The notes: generated by a model from the letters alone, not told the origin. 37,550 nt of DNA from Alphaproteobacteria bacterium (GCA_030433005.1 JAUILQ010000056.1:1-37550); one strand, 5' to 3'; counted from the first letter of the stretch, positions 16,118 to 23,451 are shown. Translations and numbers: made by a program.

Positions 16118-16146
16118 AGAATAGGGGACGTCCTGCATGGCGTCAC
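16118..16146 (-). promoter_or_regulatory. probable sigma-70 promoter of the 84-residue gene
   Basis: On the minus strand GTGACG (16146-16141), a 17-base spacer, then TATTCT (16123-16118). Each hexamer matches 4 of 6 consensus bases. Transcription would start about 65 bases before the chosen ATG at 16045. Confidence 0.4.
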
Positions 16147-16185
16147 CCGCTCGGGCGGCTAGACTGGCACGGCACAGAGAGCAGC

Positions 16186-16204
16186 CCGCGCCGCTGCGGC
16201 GCGG
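16186..16204 (+). promoter_or_regulatory. 5'-leader hairpin before the RiPP precursor
   Basis: CCGCGCCG and CGGCGCGG form a perfect 8-bp stem with a CTG loop, ending 6 bases before the AAGGAA ribosome-binding site of the Nif11-type gene. It could stabilise the mRNA 5' end or affect initiation. Confidence 0.4.
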
Positions 16205-16221
16205 CCGAGCAAGGAACGGCG

Positions 16222-16581
16222 ATGAGCGAAGCAGAGCGATTCCTGGAGCGTCTGCAAGGGGACGCCGAGATGACGCGGGCCCTGGTCGAGGCCTCCGAGT
16301 CCGCGGGCGACGGCCCAGAGCGGCTGACGGCTCTGCTGACTGTGGCCCGCGAGCGCGGCTTCGCCACGACCGCCGAGGAGCTCGCCGCGACGATCTCACG
16401 GCGAATCGCCGCGGCCGACGACGACCTGGAACTGAGCGACGAGGAGCTCGAACAGGTATCCGGCGGAATGGCGACGCACCCCTGGGCGATTTGCGTGGGC
16501 AGCGGCTTCACCTGGGGGGGCTGCCGCGAGTTCAGCGACATGATCCCATTCGACAAACTGCCGCCGACGCGCAAGAAGTAG
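16222..16581 (+). CDS. Nif11-type leader RiPP precursor peptide
   Basis: A 119-residue precursor of a ribosomally made, modified peptide. Residues 1-70 resemble the Nif11-like leader family (TIGR03798-type): AERFLERLQGDAEMTRALVE, a helical middle, GFATTAEEL, then ELSDEELEQVSGG, the canonical double-glycine cleavage site (Gly81-Gly82). The presumed core is residues 83-119: 37 residues beginning MATHPWAICVGSGFTWGG and ending KLPPTRKK, with Cys91 and Cys101 plus Ser94, Thr97 and Ser105, so thioether, thiazole or disulfide formation are all possible. A protease-transporter (PCAT type) would cut after GG. No lanthionine synthetase, radical SAM, YcaO or PCAT gene is in the window, so it is an orphan locally. 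ATG follows AAGGAACGGCG. Confidence 0.8.
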   Translation: MSEAERFLERLQGDAEMTRALVEASESAGDGPERLTALLTVARERGFATTAEELAATISRRIAAADDDLELSDEELEQVSGGMATHPWAICVGSGFTWGGCREFSDMIPFDKLPPTRKK

Positions 16582-16645
16582 GGAATCTCGCGACCTTGCC
16601 GAACCAGCCCGGCGGCTGTGCGGCGCCCCGGGGCCGACAATGCGC

Positions 16646-16679
16646 CAGCCTCGTGGTCGGGGCACGGACCGCGAGGCTG
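16646..16679. terminator. 13-bp hairpin between RiPP gene and tRNA-Cys
   Basis: CAGCCTCGTGGTC (16646-16658) pairs with GACCGCGAGGCTG (16667-16679), one G-U pair, 8-base loop. It could end the precursor mRNA (65 bases after its stop) or the tRNA-Cys transcript on the other strand. No T-run on either side. Confidence 0.45.
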
Positions 16680-16737
16680 CCGGTGGTTGGGCGCCGCGGC
16701 CGGGCCCGACACGATTCACGTGATGGCGAAGGGGGAT

Positions 16738-16811
16738 TGGAGGCTCGGGCCGGAATCGAACCGACGTACGGGGATTTGCAATCCCCTGCATGACCACTCT
16801 GCCACCGAGCC
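16738..16811 (-). tRNA. tRNA-Cys (GCA), CCA encoded
   Basis: Minus-strand cloverleaf: acceptor GGCTCGG pairs with CCGAGCC; anticodon stem GGGGA/TCCCC with loop TTGCAAA (anticodon GCA); T-arm GTCGG-TTCGATT-CCGGC; discriminator T followed by encoded CCA (16738-16740). Right border of the small RiPP-containing island. Confidence 0.95.
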
Positions 16812-16820
16812 GGACCGCCG

Positions 16821-16851
16821 GACCGGGACGCGGAGGTGCTCCGCGTCGGTC
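16821..16851. terminator. inverted repeat beside tRNA-Cys
   Basis: GACGCGGAG (16827-16835) and CTCCGCGTC (16839-16847) form a perfect 9-bp stem with loop GTG, extended by GACC/GGTC with a two-base bulge. It lies between the end of the HAD gene and the tRNA-Cys 5' end on the minus strand, and probably stops HAD-TetR read-through into the tRNA. Confidence 0.45.
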
Positions 16852-16957
16852 CCGTCGGGGGCGCTTTTATGACGGCTCGCCGCGGCCTTGTCCAGCCCCG
16901 CGCAAGCCGGCTCGCAGAGGCCCGCGCCGCGCTGAATCGGGCGGCCGTCGCCGGGCG

Positions 16958-17629
16958 TCAGGGTCGCCGCGGCAGGGCCTCGATGGCGGCCGCGAGCGCG
17001 TCGTGGCCGGCGATGACGGCCTCGGCCCCCGCCCCGAGCAGCCGCTCGCCGTGCTGCGGTCCGCAGTGGCCGCCGCCGGTGAAGCCGAGCACCCGCATGC
17101 CGGCGGCGCGCGCCGCCTCAACGCCGGGCCGGCTGTCCTCGAGCACCAGGCAGTCGGCCGGCGCCGCGCCGAGGCTGGCCGCGGCGTGCAGAAAGAGGTC
17201 CGGGGCCGGCTTGCCGCGCGCGACCAGGCTGGTCGAGAAGATGTGCGGATAGAAGAGCTCGTAGAGACCGGTCTCGATCAGGCCCAGGGCGAGCTTGGCC
17301 GGGCTGCTGCTGCTGGCCACGCAGCGCGGGCTCTCCAGCGCCGCCACCGCCTCGGCGACCCCGGGCAGCGCCGTCAGCTCGCTGCGGAACAGCGCCAGGA
17401 TGCGTTCCTCGCAGCGCGCCGCGAAGTCCGGCGGCAGCGGCCGCCCCAGCTCGCGCGCCAGGCCGGCATGCATGGCCTCGACCGGCAGGCCAGCGTAGCG
17501 CTCGGCGATCTCCTCGGCGGTGATCGCGTGGCCGAGCGCGGCCAGGGCCTCGGCGTCGGCGGCGCAGGCCAGCGGCTCGCTGTCGATCAGCACGCCGTCG
17601 CAGTCGAAGATCACCAGGGCGGGCCTCAT
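16958..17629 (-). CDS. HAD-superfamily sugar phosphatase (beta-PGM/YieH-like)
   Basis: A 223-residue HAD hydrolase of subfamily IA. Motif I is FDCDGVLIDSE (nucleophile Asp9, acid Asp11); a helical cap follows; motif II is in VASSSSPAKL; motif III Lys in ARGKPAPDLF; motif IV LVLEDSRPGVEAARAAGM. Best resemblance is to phosphatases of small sugar phosphates such as 6-phosphogluconate phosphatase, but the substrate is not readable. Its ATG overlaps the TetR stop (ATGA, 17626-17629), so the two are translationally coupled. Confidence 0.88.
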   Translation of the reverse strand: MRPALVIFDCDGVLIDSEPLACAADAEALAALGHAITAEEIAERYAGLPVEAMHAGLARELGRPLPPDFAARCEERILALFRSELTALPGVAEAVAALESPRCVASSSSPAKLALGLIETGLYELFYPHIFSTSLVARGKPAPDLFLHAAASLGAAPADCLVLEDSRPGVEAARAAGMRVLGFTGGGHCGPQHGERLLGAGAEAVIAGHDALAAAIEALPRRP

Positions 17630-18312
17630 CGCGCGGCAGGGCGGCCGGTCAGCATGGCGATCTTCTCCTCGACGTAGTCGGCCATCAGCCGGTCGGCGGA
17701 GGCGCCGAACATGCGGATGCGCCCGGTGTGGGCGAGCAGCAGCAGGCCGGCGGCGTGGGCGAAGCACTCGACCATCAGGCGCTCGGCCTCGGCACGAGTC
17801 GCGCCGAGCGCCTCGGCGGCCGTCGCGATCGGCTCGAGCAGCGCGGCCAGGGCCTCGTTGAGCGCGCGGTCGCGCTCGGGCCCCAGGCCGCGCGGCTTCA
17901 TGCCGCCGCGGAACAGGTAGAAGCCGAGGTCGAGGTCGCGCGGGTTCTTCTCGTAGAAGGCGTAGAAGCCCAGGGCGGCGGCGCGCAGGCGGTCCTCCTG
18001 CGTCCTGGCGCGGGCCACGCGCCGCGCCATCGAGCGGCCGAGCCGGGCCATCGAGGCCTGCAGGACCTCGGCGTAGATCGCCTCCTTGGACTCGAAGTGG
18101 AAGTAGAGCGCCGCGGGCGTGTAGCCGGCCCGCGCCGCGATCGCGCGCAGCGAGGCGCCGTCCAGCCCCTCGGCCTCGAAGACCGCGCGCGCCGCCTCGA
18201 GGATCAGCTCGCGCTTGAGCTCGCGCACCGCGGCGCGCCGGCCACGCCGCGGCTTGGCGGCGGCCGCCGCCTCGTCAAGGCCTTCGGGGGAATTGCGATC
18301 GGGCAGGCTCAT
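17626..18312 (-). CDS. TetR-family transcriptional repressor
   Basis: A 228-residue regulator. A basic N-terminal tail (KPRRGRRAAVRELKRE) precedes the TetR HTH, residues 53-75 (ASLRAIAARAGYTPAALYFHFESKEAIYAEVL). The C-terminal part is a helical ligand-binding domain, as in regulators of fatty-acid and acyl-CoA metabolism. It is divergent from aidB with a 138-base shared region holding a palindrome at 18364-18378, so it most likely represses aidB and itself. ATG at 18312 follows CAGGAACACGGC. Followed with a 4-base overlap by the HAD gene. Confidence 0.9.
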   Translation of the reverse strand: MSLPDRNSPEGLDEAAAAAKPRRGRRAAVRELKRELILEAARAVFEAEGLDGASLRAIAARAGYTPAALYFHFESKEAIYAEVLQASMARLGRSMARRVARARTQEDRLRAAALGFYAFYEKNPRDLDLGFYLFRGGMKPRGLGPERDRALNEALAALLEPIATAAEALGATRAEAERLMVECFAHAAGLLLLAHTGRIRMFGASADRLMADYVEEKIAMLTGRPAAR

Positions 18313-18352
18313 GCCGTGTTCCTGTCGGGAGGTCCGCTTCGGGGCGGCTCGC

Positions 18353-18381
18353 TTGACCCTGAATTTAACGATGTTCAATCT
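18353..18381 (+). promoter_or_regulatory. aidB promoter with TetR-type operator
   Basis: TTGACC (18353-18358) is a good -35; 17 bases later CAATCT (18376-18381) is a weak -10. Between them TTTAAC-GAT-GTTCAA (18364-18378) is a palindrome with one mismatch per arm, extended by A/T on the outer sides. The layout is shared with the promoter at 20662-20690. The most likely ligand is the adjacent TetR protein. Confidence 0.6.
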
Positions 18382-18450
18382 TCGGGCCAACGCCGTCGGC
18401 GCGCCGTCTTCGGCCCGCCCAAGGCAGGCCGTCCGAGGGAGGATCGTCGC

Positions 18451-20160
18451 GTGAGCCAGCCCGCATCCCCGTCCGTTGCCGAAGGCGAGGCCGGGCCCCG
18501 GCTGCCGCGGCCGGCGCCGGCCGAGCGCCCCTACGCCGCCGCCAACCAGGCGCGGCCCGCCGAGGGCTGGAACGCCTTCGCCGGCGACCGCCTGCTGGTC
18601 GCGCTGGTCGGCCGTCATGCCCCCTGGGCCGCGGAGCGCGCCGGCCGGCTGGGCGCGCTGGCGGGCGACCCGGAGGTCCAGGAGCAGGCGCGCCTCGCCA
18701 ACCGCCACGCGCCCGAGCTCAGGACCCACGACCGCTTCGGCAACCGCATCGACTGGGTCGAGTTCCACCCGGCCTGGCACGCGCTGATGGACCGGGCCTT
18801 CGCCCATGAGGTGCCGTCGCTGGCCTGGACCGCCGAGGCGCCCGGCGGGCACTTCGCGCGCGCCGTGCAGTCCTATCTCTGGAACCAGGTCGAGCAGGGC
18901 GTCGGCTGCCCGACCGGCATGACCTACGCCGCCTGGCCGGGCCTGCGCCAGCCGGAGTTCCGCCTCTGGCGCGAGAAGACCGTCTCGGGCGTCTACGACC
19001 CGCGGCCGCTGCCGCTGGCCGAGAAGCGCGGCGCCTCGATCGGCTATGCCATGACCGAGAAGCAGGGCGGCTCCGACCTGCGCGAGACAGTGACCGAGGC
19101 GCGCTTCCTGGAGGACACCCCCGAGGGCCGGGTCTACCTGCTCAACGGCCACAAGTGGTTCTTCTCGGTGCCGGTCTCCGACGGCTTCTTCACGCTCGCG
19201 CGCGCCCGGGAGGGCGTGTCCTGCTTCTTCGTGCCGGGCTTCCTGCCCGACGGCAGCCGCAACCGCCTGCGCCTGCAGCGCCTCAAGGACAAGTGCGGCA
19301 ACCGCTCCAACGCCTCCAGCGAGGTCGAGTACCACGACTGCCTGGCCTGGCTGGTCGGCGAGGCCGGCCACGGCATCCGCGAGATCCTCTCGCACTCGCA
19401 CCTGACCCGGCTCGACTTCGCGGTCGGCTCGGCCGGCCTGATGCGCCAGGCCCTGACCCTGGCGCTCGCCCACACGCGCTCGCGCCGCGGCTTCGGCCTG
19501 GCGCTCGCCGACCAGCCGATGATGACCAACATCCTGGCCGACCTGGCGATCGACTGCGAGGCCGCGACCCTGCTGGCCTTCCGCGTGGCGCGCGCGACCG
19601 ACGCCATGGAGACCGAGGAGAAGGAGCGTCTCTTCGCGCGCCTGACCACGCCGCTCGCCAAGTTCTGGAACTGCCGGCGCGCCGCGCCCTTCGTGGTCGA
19701 GGCCCTGGAGTGCCACGGCGGCAACGGCTTCATCGAGGAGAACCCGATGGCCCGGCTCTACCGCGAGGCGCCGCTCAACGCGATCTGGGAAGGCACCTCG
19801 AACATGATGGCGATGGACGTGCTGCGCACGCTGCGCAAGACGCCGGAGGCCGGCGAGGTGGCGATGGACGAGCTGGCGGCCGCGCGCGGCAGCGACGCCG
19901 GCTACGACCGCTGGCTCGACCGCCTGGGCGACGAGCTGGCGCGGCCGCGCAACGACGACGGCCACGGCCGCCGCCTGACCGCGATGCTGGCGACCGCCCT
20001 GCAGGCCGCCGCGCTGCACGCCGACGGCCATCCGGAGTCCTTCCAGGCCTTCTGCCGCTCGCGGCTCTCGGCCGACGCGATCGGCTGGGGCCAGGTCTAC
20101 GGCACCCTGGAGGACAGCCCGGAGATGCGCGCCATCGTGGAGCGGGCGACGGTGGCCTGA
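18451..20160 (+). CDS. aidB: AidB-family acyl-CoA dehydrogenase-like flavoprotein
   Basis: A 569-residue FAD protein of the AidB branch of acyl-CoA dehydrogenases, linked to the response to alkylation damage, where it may protect DNA or oxidise the alkylating agent. Blocks close to E. coli AidB: VEFHPAWHALM, GMTYAAWPGL, MTEKQGGSDLR, LLNGHKWFFSVPVSD, VSCFFVPGFLPDG, RLKDKCGNRSNASSEVE, ECHGGNGFIEE, and IWEGTSNMM with the Glu that is catalytic base in the family. E. coli AidB is about 541 residues; the extra length is N-terminal. Start is GTG 18451 after GGGAGGATCG. Probably repressed by the divergent TetR. Confidence 0.88.
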   Translation: MSQPASPSVAEGEAGPRLPRPAPAERPYAAANQARPAEGWNAFAGDRLLVALVGRHAPWAAERAGRLGALAGDPEVQEQARLANRHAPELRTHDRFGNRIDWVEFHPAWHALMDRAFAHEVPSLAWTAEAPGGHFARAVQSYLWNQVEQGVGCPTGMTYAAWPGLRQPEFRLWREKTVSGVYDPRPLPLAEKRGASIGYAMTEKQGGSDLRETVTEARFLEDTPEGRVYLLNGHKWFFSVPVSDGFFTLARAREGVSCFFVPGFLPDGSRNRLRLQRLKDKCGNRSNASSEVEYHDCLAWLVGEAGHGIREILSHSHLTRLDFAVGSAGLMRQALTLALAHTRSRRGFGLALADQPMMTNILADLAIDCEAATLLAFRVARATDAMETEEKERLFARLTTPLAKFWNCRRAAPFVVEALECHGGNGFIEENPMARLYREAPLNAIWEGTSNMMAMDVLRTLRKTPEAGEVAMDELAAARGSDAGYDRWLDRLGDELARPRNDDGHGRRLTAMLATALQAAALHADGHPESFQAFCRSRLSADAIGWGQVYGTLEDSPEMRAIVERATVA

Positions 20161-20182
20161 GCGGCCGGCACCCGACCGGGGC

Positions 20183-20542
20183 CTAGTGCACCAGGCGGCG
20201 GAGGGTGCCCTCGACGTCCGAGGGGCCGAATGGCTTGTTGATGATCGGCGCCTGGGGATAGGCCTTGGCGGTGATCAGCTCGGGATTGGCGGTCACGAAG
20301 GCGAAGGGGATGCCGCGGGTCTGCAGCGCGTTGGCGACGGGAAAGACCGTGCCGCCCTCGATGCGGATGTCCAGGAAGGCCGCCGCCATCGCCTTGCTGC
20401 GCGCGATCTCCCAGGCCGAAGCCAGCTGCCGGTAGGGCCCGAGCACGGTGAAGCCGGCGGCCTCGATGACGTCCTGCAGCGCCAGCGCGACGAAGAACTC
20501 GTCTTCGACGATCAGGATCGGGTCGGCAGGCTCGGCGGTCAT
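20183..20542 (-). CDS. single-domain response regulator (receiver only)
   Basis: A 119-residue receiver without output domain. The phosphorylation site is intact: acidic pocket Glu13-Asp14 (LIVEDEFF), acceptor Asp58 (AAFLDIRIEGG), Thr84 (FVTANPE) and Lys103 (INKPFGP). Such stand-alone receivers act as phosphate shuttles or sinks, in alphaproteobacteria often with HWE/HisKA2 kinases; the FVTA...YPQAPIINKPF region resembles that group. No kinase is nearby. The gene is convergent with aidB (22-base gap). Confidence 0.88.
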   Translation of the reverse strand: MTAEPADPILIVEDEFFVALALQDVIEAAGFTVLGPYRQLASAWEIARSKAMAAAFLDIRIEGGTVFPVANALQTRGIPFAFVTANPELITAKAYPQAPIINKPFGPSDVEGTLRRLVH

Positions 20543-20661
20543 GGCGTCCAGGCTCGAGAGTCGATGCGCGGGCCGGCGGCGTCGGCCGGCGGAGTCACCC
20601 TACTGAACGCGGCGCCCGGCGCAAGGTTCGCCGGGAAGCCTCGCGCAGCAGCCATGCGGGC

Positions 20662-20690
20662 TTGACCGAATTCAAACACTGTTCGATAAA
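20662..20690 (+). promoter_or_regulatory. promoter and TetR-type operator of the dehydratase-like gene
   Basis: TTGACC (20662-20667), 17-base spacer, GATAAA (20685-20690): a good sigma-70 promoter. TCAAAC-ACT-GTTCGA (20672-20686) is a palindrome with one mismatch that fills the spacer and overlaps the -10. The arrangement CTTGACC, a few bases, then xxxAAC-N3-GTTxxx is the same as before aidB. The promoter lies inside a longer in-frame extension, which supports the start codon at 20752. Confidence 0.6.
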
Positions 20691-20751
20691 ATCGCACTGC
20701 GTTCGAAAGGCGCGGCCGCTCCGGCCGCCGCCGCCGTTGGGAGCCGGGCCG

Positions 20752-22341
20752 ATGCTGATGACCGCCGCCGACTACCGAGAATCCCTGCGCCGCCTGAAGC
20801 CGCGCGTCTTCGTCGCCGGGCAGCGCGTCGAGAGCGTCGCCGACGAGCCGCTGCTGGCGCCCGGCGTCAACGGCATCGGCGTGTCCTACGACTTCGCCCA
20901 CCGGCCCGAGTACGAGCTGCTGATGACGGCGCGCCAGGGCAGCTCGGGCAAGACCGTCAACCGCATGCTGCACGTCGACGAGTCCTCGACCGACCTGCTC
21001 TACAAGCTGGAGGCGGTGCGCCTGCTGTGCCGGGAGACCGGCTGCGCCCAGCGCTACCTGGCGCACGACGGCTTCAACGGCCTGTTCCAGGCGACGAAGC
21101 GGGCCGACGACGCGCACGGCACGGAGTACCACGCGCGCTTCCTGGAGTACCTGCACTGGTTCCAGGACAACGACCTCTCGGTCGGCATCTGCATGACCGA
21201 CGCCAAGGGCGACCGCTCGGTCAGGCCCGGCGGGCAGGCCAACCGCGACGTCTACGTGCACATCAAGGAGCGGCGCGCCGACGGCATCGTGATCCGCGGC
21301 ACCAAGGCGATCGTCACCTCGGCGCCCTACATGCACGAGCTGCTGGTCATGCCCTGCCGGACGATGGCGCCGGAGGACCGGGACTTCGCGGTCTGCTGCG
21401 CGCTGCCGGTCGACGCCGAGGGCGTCACCATCGTCTCCAAGCCGGCCGGCCGGCCCGGCGAAGCGGCCGCCAAGTTCTCGGCGAGGTACGGCCAGTCGGT
21501 CGCTGTCGTGCAGTTCGACGACGTCTTCGTTCCTTGGGAGCGCGTGTTCCTGGCCGGCGAGCACGAGGAGGCCGGCTTCGCGACCACGGCCTACGCGACG
21601 CACCACCGCCATTCCTGCATCGCCGCGCGCGCCGGCTTCGGCGACCTGCTGATCGGTGCCGGCACGCTGATGATCGAGGCCAACGGCCTGGACCCCGAGC
21701 GCCACGGCCACGTCCGCGAGTCGATGATCGACCTGATCCGCATCGTCGAGGGCTTCTTCGCCTGCGGCGTCGCGGCCTCGGTCTACTGCGCCAAGGACCC
21801 GGCCGGCTCGGTCATGCCCGACAGCGTCTTCGCCAACGTCGGCAAGCTGCTGCTGGCGACCCAGATCTACGACATGCACCGTCTCGCCCACACCGTCTCC
21901 GGCGGGCTGGTGGTGGCGCTGCCGGGGCCGGAGGAGGACCACAATCCGGAGACCGCCGGCTCGCTGGCCGACGTGCTGGCCGGGCGGCCCGACGTGCCGG
22001 CGCAGCAGCGCATGGAGGTGGCACGGCTGATCGAGGACCTCACGGCCTCGGACACCGGCGGCTGGTACTCCGTGATCTCGCTGCACGGCGGCGGCTCGCC
22101 GGAGGCGATGAAGCGCGAGATCTGGCGCAACTACCCGGTCGCCGAGCGCGCCGAGCTGGTCGAGCGGCTGCTCGACCGCGGCGTGCTCGACCACGCCGAG
22201 AACCCGCGCCAGCGGGTCTCGCGTCAGCCCGGGCGCTGCTGCGCCACAGGCTGCGAGGTGCCGGCGCTGCCGTCGCGCCGGCTCGGCGAGCCGGCGCCGC
22301 TGCGCGGCGACGACGCCGACGCGACCCCGCGCGGTCAGTAG
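20752..22341 (+). CDS. 4-hydroxybutyryl-CoA dehydratase / HpaB-family flavoprotein with altered cluster ligands
   Basis: A 529-residue protein of the HpaB/AbfD flavoprotein family. Overall it follows clostridial AbfD (4-hydroxybutyryl-CoA dehydratase/vinylacetyl-CoA isomerase): MLMTAADYRESLRRL, MTDAKGDRS, DGIVIRGTKA, ISLHGGGSPEA. AbfD binds a 4Fe-4S cluster through Cys99, Cys103, His292 and Cys299. By my alignment from memory only Cys98 and His285 are kept; Cys103 is Tyr102 and Cys299 is Ala292, although Cys289 is near. It may therefore be a cluster-free isomerase or an FAD-dependent monooxygenase. The C-terminal 50 residues, with RCCATGC, are an extra tail. ATG at 20752 has GGGAG 9 bases upstream. 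Confidence 0.78.
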   Translation: MLMTAADYRESLRRLKPRVFVAGQRVESVADEPLLAPGVNGIGVSYDFAHRPEYELLMTARQGSSGKTVNRMLHVDESSTDLLYKLEAVRLLCRETGCAQRYLAHDGFNGLFQATKRADDAHGTEYHARFLEYLHWFQDNDLSVGICMTDAKGDRSVRPGGQANRDVYVHIKERRADGIVIRGTKAIVTSAPYMHELLVMPCRTMAPEDRDFAVCCALPVDAEGVTIVSKPAGRPGEAAAKFSARYGQSVAVVQFDDVFVPWERVFLAGEHEEAGFATTAYATHHRHSCIAARAGFGDLLIGAGTLMIEANGLDPERHGHVRESMIDLIRIVEGFFACGVAASVYCAKDPAGSVMPDSVFANVGKLLLATQIYDMHRLAHTVSGGLVVALPGPEEDHNPETAGSLADVLAGRPDVPAQQRMEVARLIEDLTASDTGGWYSVISLHGGGSPEAMKREIWRNYPVAERAELVERLLDRGVLDHAENPRQRVSRQPGRCCATGCEVPALPSRRLGEPAPLRGDDADATPRGQ

Positions 22342-22562
22342 CCGCCGGTGTAGCCCTCGGGTCCGCTCAGCTCGTCGAGGTCGTCGAGGTTGTAGAACGG
22401 GGCGGGCCGGAAGGGGTAGCCGGTCTGATGCACCGGCTGCTCCGCGCTCGAGCGGTCCTGCCGGAGCGTAGCGTCGCCGCCGCAGCCGGCCAGCAGGCCG
22501 GCGAAGGCGACGCCGGCGAGCAGGCCCCGCAGCAGGCCGGTGGAAAAGCGTCGCTTGACCAT
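22335..22562 (-). CDS. small lipoprotein, unknown
   Basis: A 75-residue lipoprotein. The signal is MVKRRFSTGLLRGLLAGVAFAGLLAGC, with lipobox LLAGC (Cys27). The mature part is 49 polar residues with PAPFYNLDDLDELSGPEGY. That end resembles the PGPLYNPGYLGGPREAY segment of the next lipoprotein (22692-23309), so the two may be related or act together. It follows GAAGGATT at good spacing. Its 3' end overlaps the 3' end of the dehydratase-like gene by 7 bases. Same strand as, and downstream of, the larger lipoprotein. Confidence 0.8.
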   Translation of the reverse strand: MVKRRFSTGLLRGLLAGVAFAGLLAGCGGDATLRQDRSSAEQPVHQTGYPFRPAPFYNLDDLDELSGPEGYTGGY

Positions 22563-22691
22563 CTCGCCAATCCTTCGTCAGGCGTTTTGCCAGTATCTCC
22601 GATATGGGCATCCCGCGGGCCGCGGGGAAGACCACCGCTCCCGGAGCGATCTCCGCGCGCGCGGCCTGGCGCGGTCCGGCCGGCAAGCGGT

Positions 22692-23309
22692 CTAGTCGGC
22701 GAGCGAGCCCGGATCGTTGACCGCCGGCGCCAGCTGGGTGAGCAGGTCGCGCGCGTCGTAGAGTCCCGGCTCGGGCGCGTCCGGCAGCTCCTCGAGCAGC
22801 TGCAGGTCGGCCGAGACCCGCCGCTCGGTGAAGGGGCGCCGGTAGGCCTCCCGCGGACCGCCCAGGTAGCCGGGATTGTAGAGCGGCCCGGGCAGGAAGG
22901 CGTAGCCGAGCGGCCGGCCGAGCTCGCCGCCCCAGCCGCCGACACCGGGGCCGTTGCCGACGCCGCCGAAGGCGCTGTCGCCGTAGGGCGTCGGCGCCTC
23001 CACGTCGCGGGCGAGGACCCGGAAGCCTTCGAAGCCCTCGGCCAGGGCGAGCCGGGCGGCGCGGAACAGCAGGTAGGACTCCAGGACCTCCGCGCTGGTC
23101 CCTTCGGGCCCGGCGGCGCCGACGCGGTAGCGGTCCTCGGCGAGCTTCTGCTGGCTGTAGCCGTAGCGCGGGCCGAGGCCGTCCGGGCCGCTGGGCGGCA
23201 CCCGCTGCGCCGAGCAGGCCGCCAGCAGTCCGGCGACGAGCAGGGCGAGCAGCCCTCCGGCGCGCGGCGGGCGCCCGGGCTTCGCGGATCCTCCGGCTCG
23301 AAGTTCCAT
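22692..23309 (-). CDS. CC0125/CC1285-type lipoprotein
   Basis: A 205-residue lipoprotein. The signal peptide ends in the lipobox LLAAC. The mature part opens with YGYSQQKLAEDRYRV and VLESYLLFRAARLALAEGFEGFRVL, the pattern of the alphaproteobacterial CC0125/CC1285 lipoprotein family. A Gly-rich linker follows and then PGPLYNPGYLGGPREAY, also seen in the small lipoprotein downstream. Function unknown; location is probably inner face of the outer membrane. The ATG at 23309 is chosen because the signal peptide starts there; its ribosome-binding site (CGGGA) is weak. Confidence 0.75.
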   Translation of the reverse strand: MELRAGGSAKPGRPPRAGGLLALLVAGLLAACSAQRVPPSGPDGLGPRYGYSQQKLAEDRYRVGAAGPEGTSAEVLESYLLFRAARLALAEGFEGFRVLARDVEAPTPYGDSAFGGVGNGPGVGGWGGELGRPLGYAFLPGPLYNPGYLGGPREAYRRPFTERRVSADLQLLEELPDAPEPGLYDARDLLTQLAPAVNDPGSLAD

Positions 23310-23404
23310 TCCCGTTATCTGGGGACGCCGGTCCCGCCGCGCGAGACGCGGGATTGCCGCCGGCCAGAATCTTCCCTGTCGGGCCTTTCGCGAACTGTCG
23401 CGGA

Positions 23405-23451
23405 GAAACGGCGTTGGGACTCGATAAGGCGAGGCCGCGCCTCGCCGTTTC
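23405..23451 (+). promoter_or_regulatory. two mutually exclusive leader hairpins before the HdeA-like gene
   Basis: GAAACGGCG (23405-23413) pairs perfectly with CGCCGTTTC (23443-23451). GGCGAGG (23428-23434) pairs perfectly with CCTCGCC (23440-23446). The 3' arms overlap at 23443-23446, so only one can form. They lie 20 bases before the AGGAGG of the gene. A switch by acid, heat or a ligand is possible. Confidence 0.4.

Noticed and set aside
16046..16138. Longer start (ATG 16138) for the 84-residue gene
   Set aside because: Weak ribosome-binding site, codons unlike the neighbours (TAT TCT TTG) and a promoter-like sequence over this part.
16165..16185. TGGCACGG before the RiPP gene as sigma-54 promoter
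   Set aside because: The -24 part fits, but no TTGC follows at the required distance (AGAGA instead).
15593..16811. Integrated genomic island with att sites at the two tRNA genes
   Set aside because: No direct repeat of a tRNA 3' end and no integrase were found; the tRNA borders alone do not prove integration.
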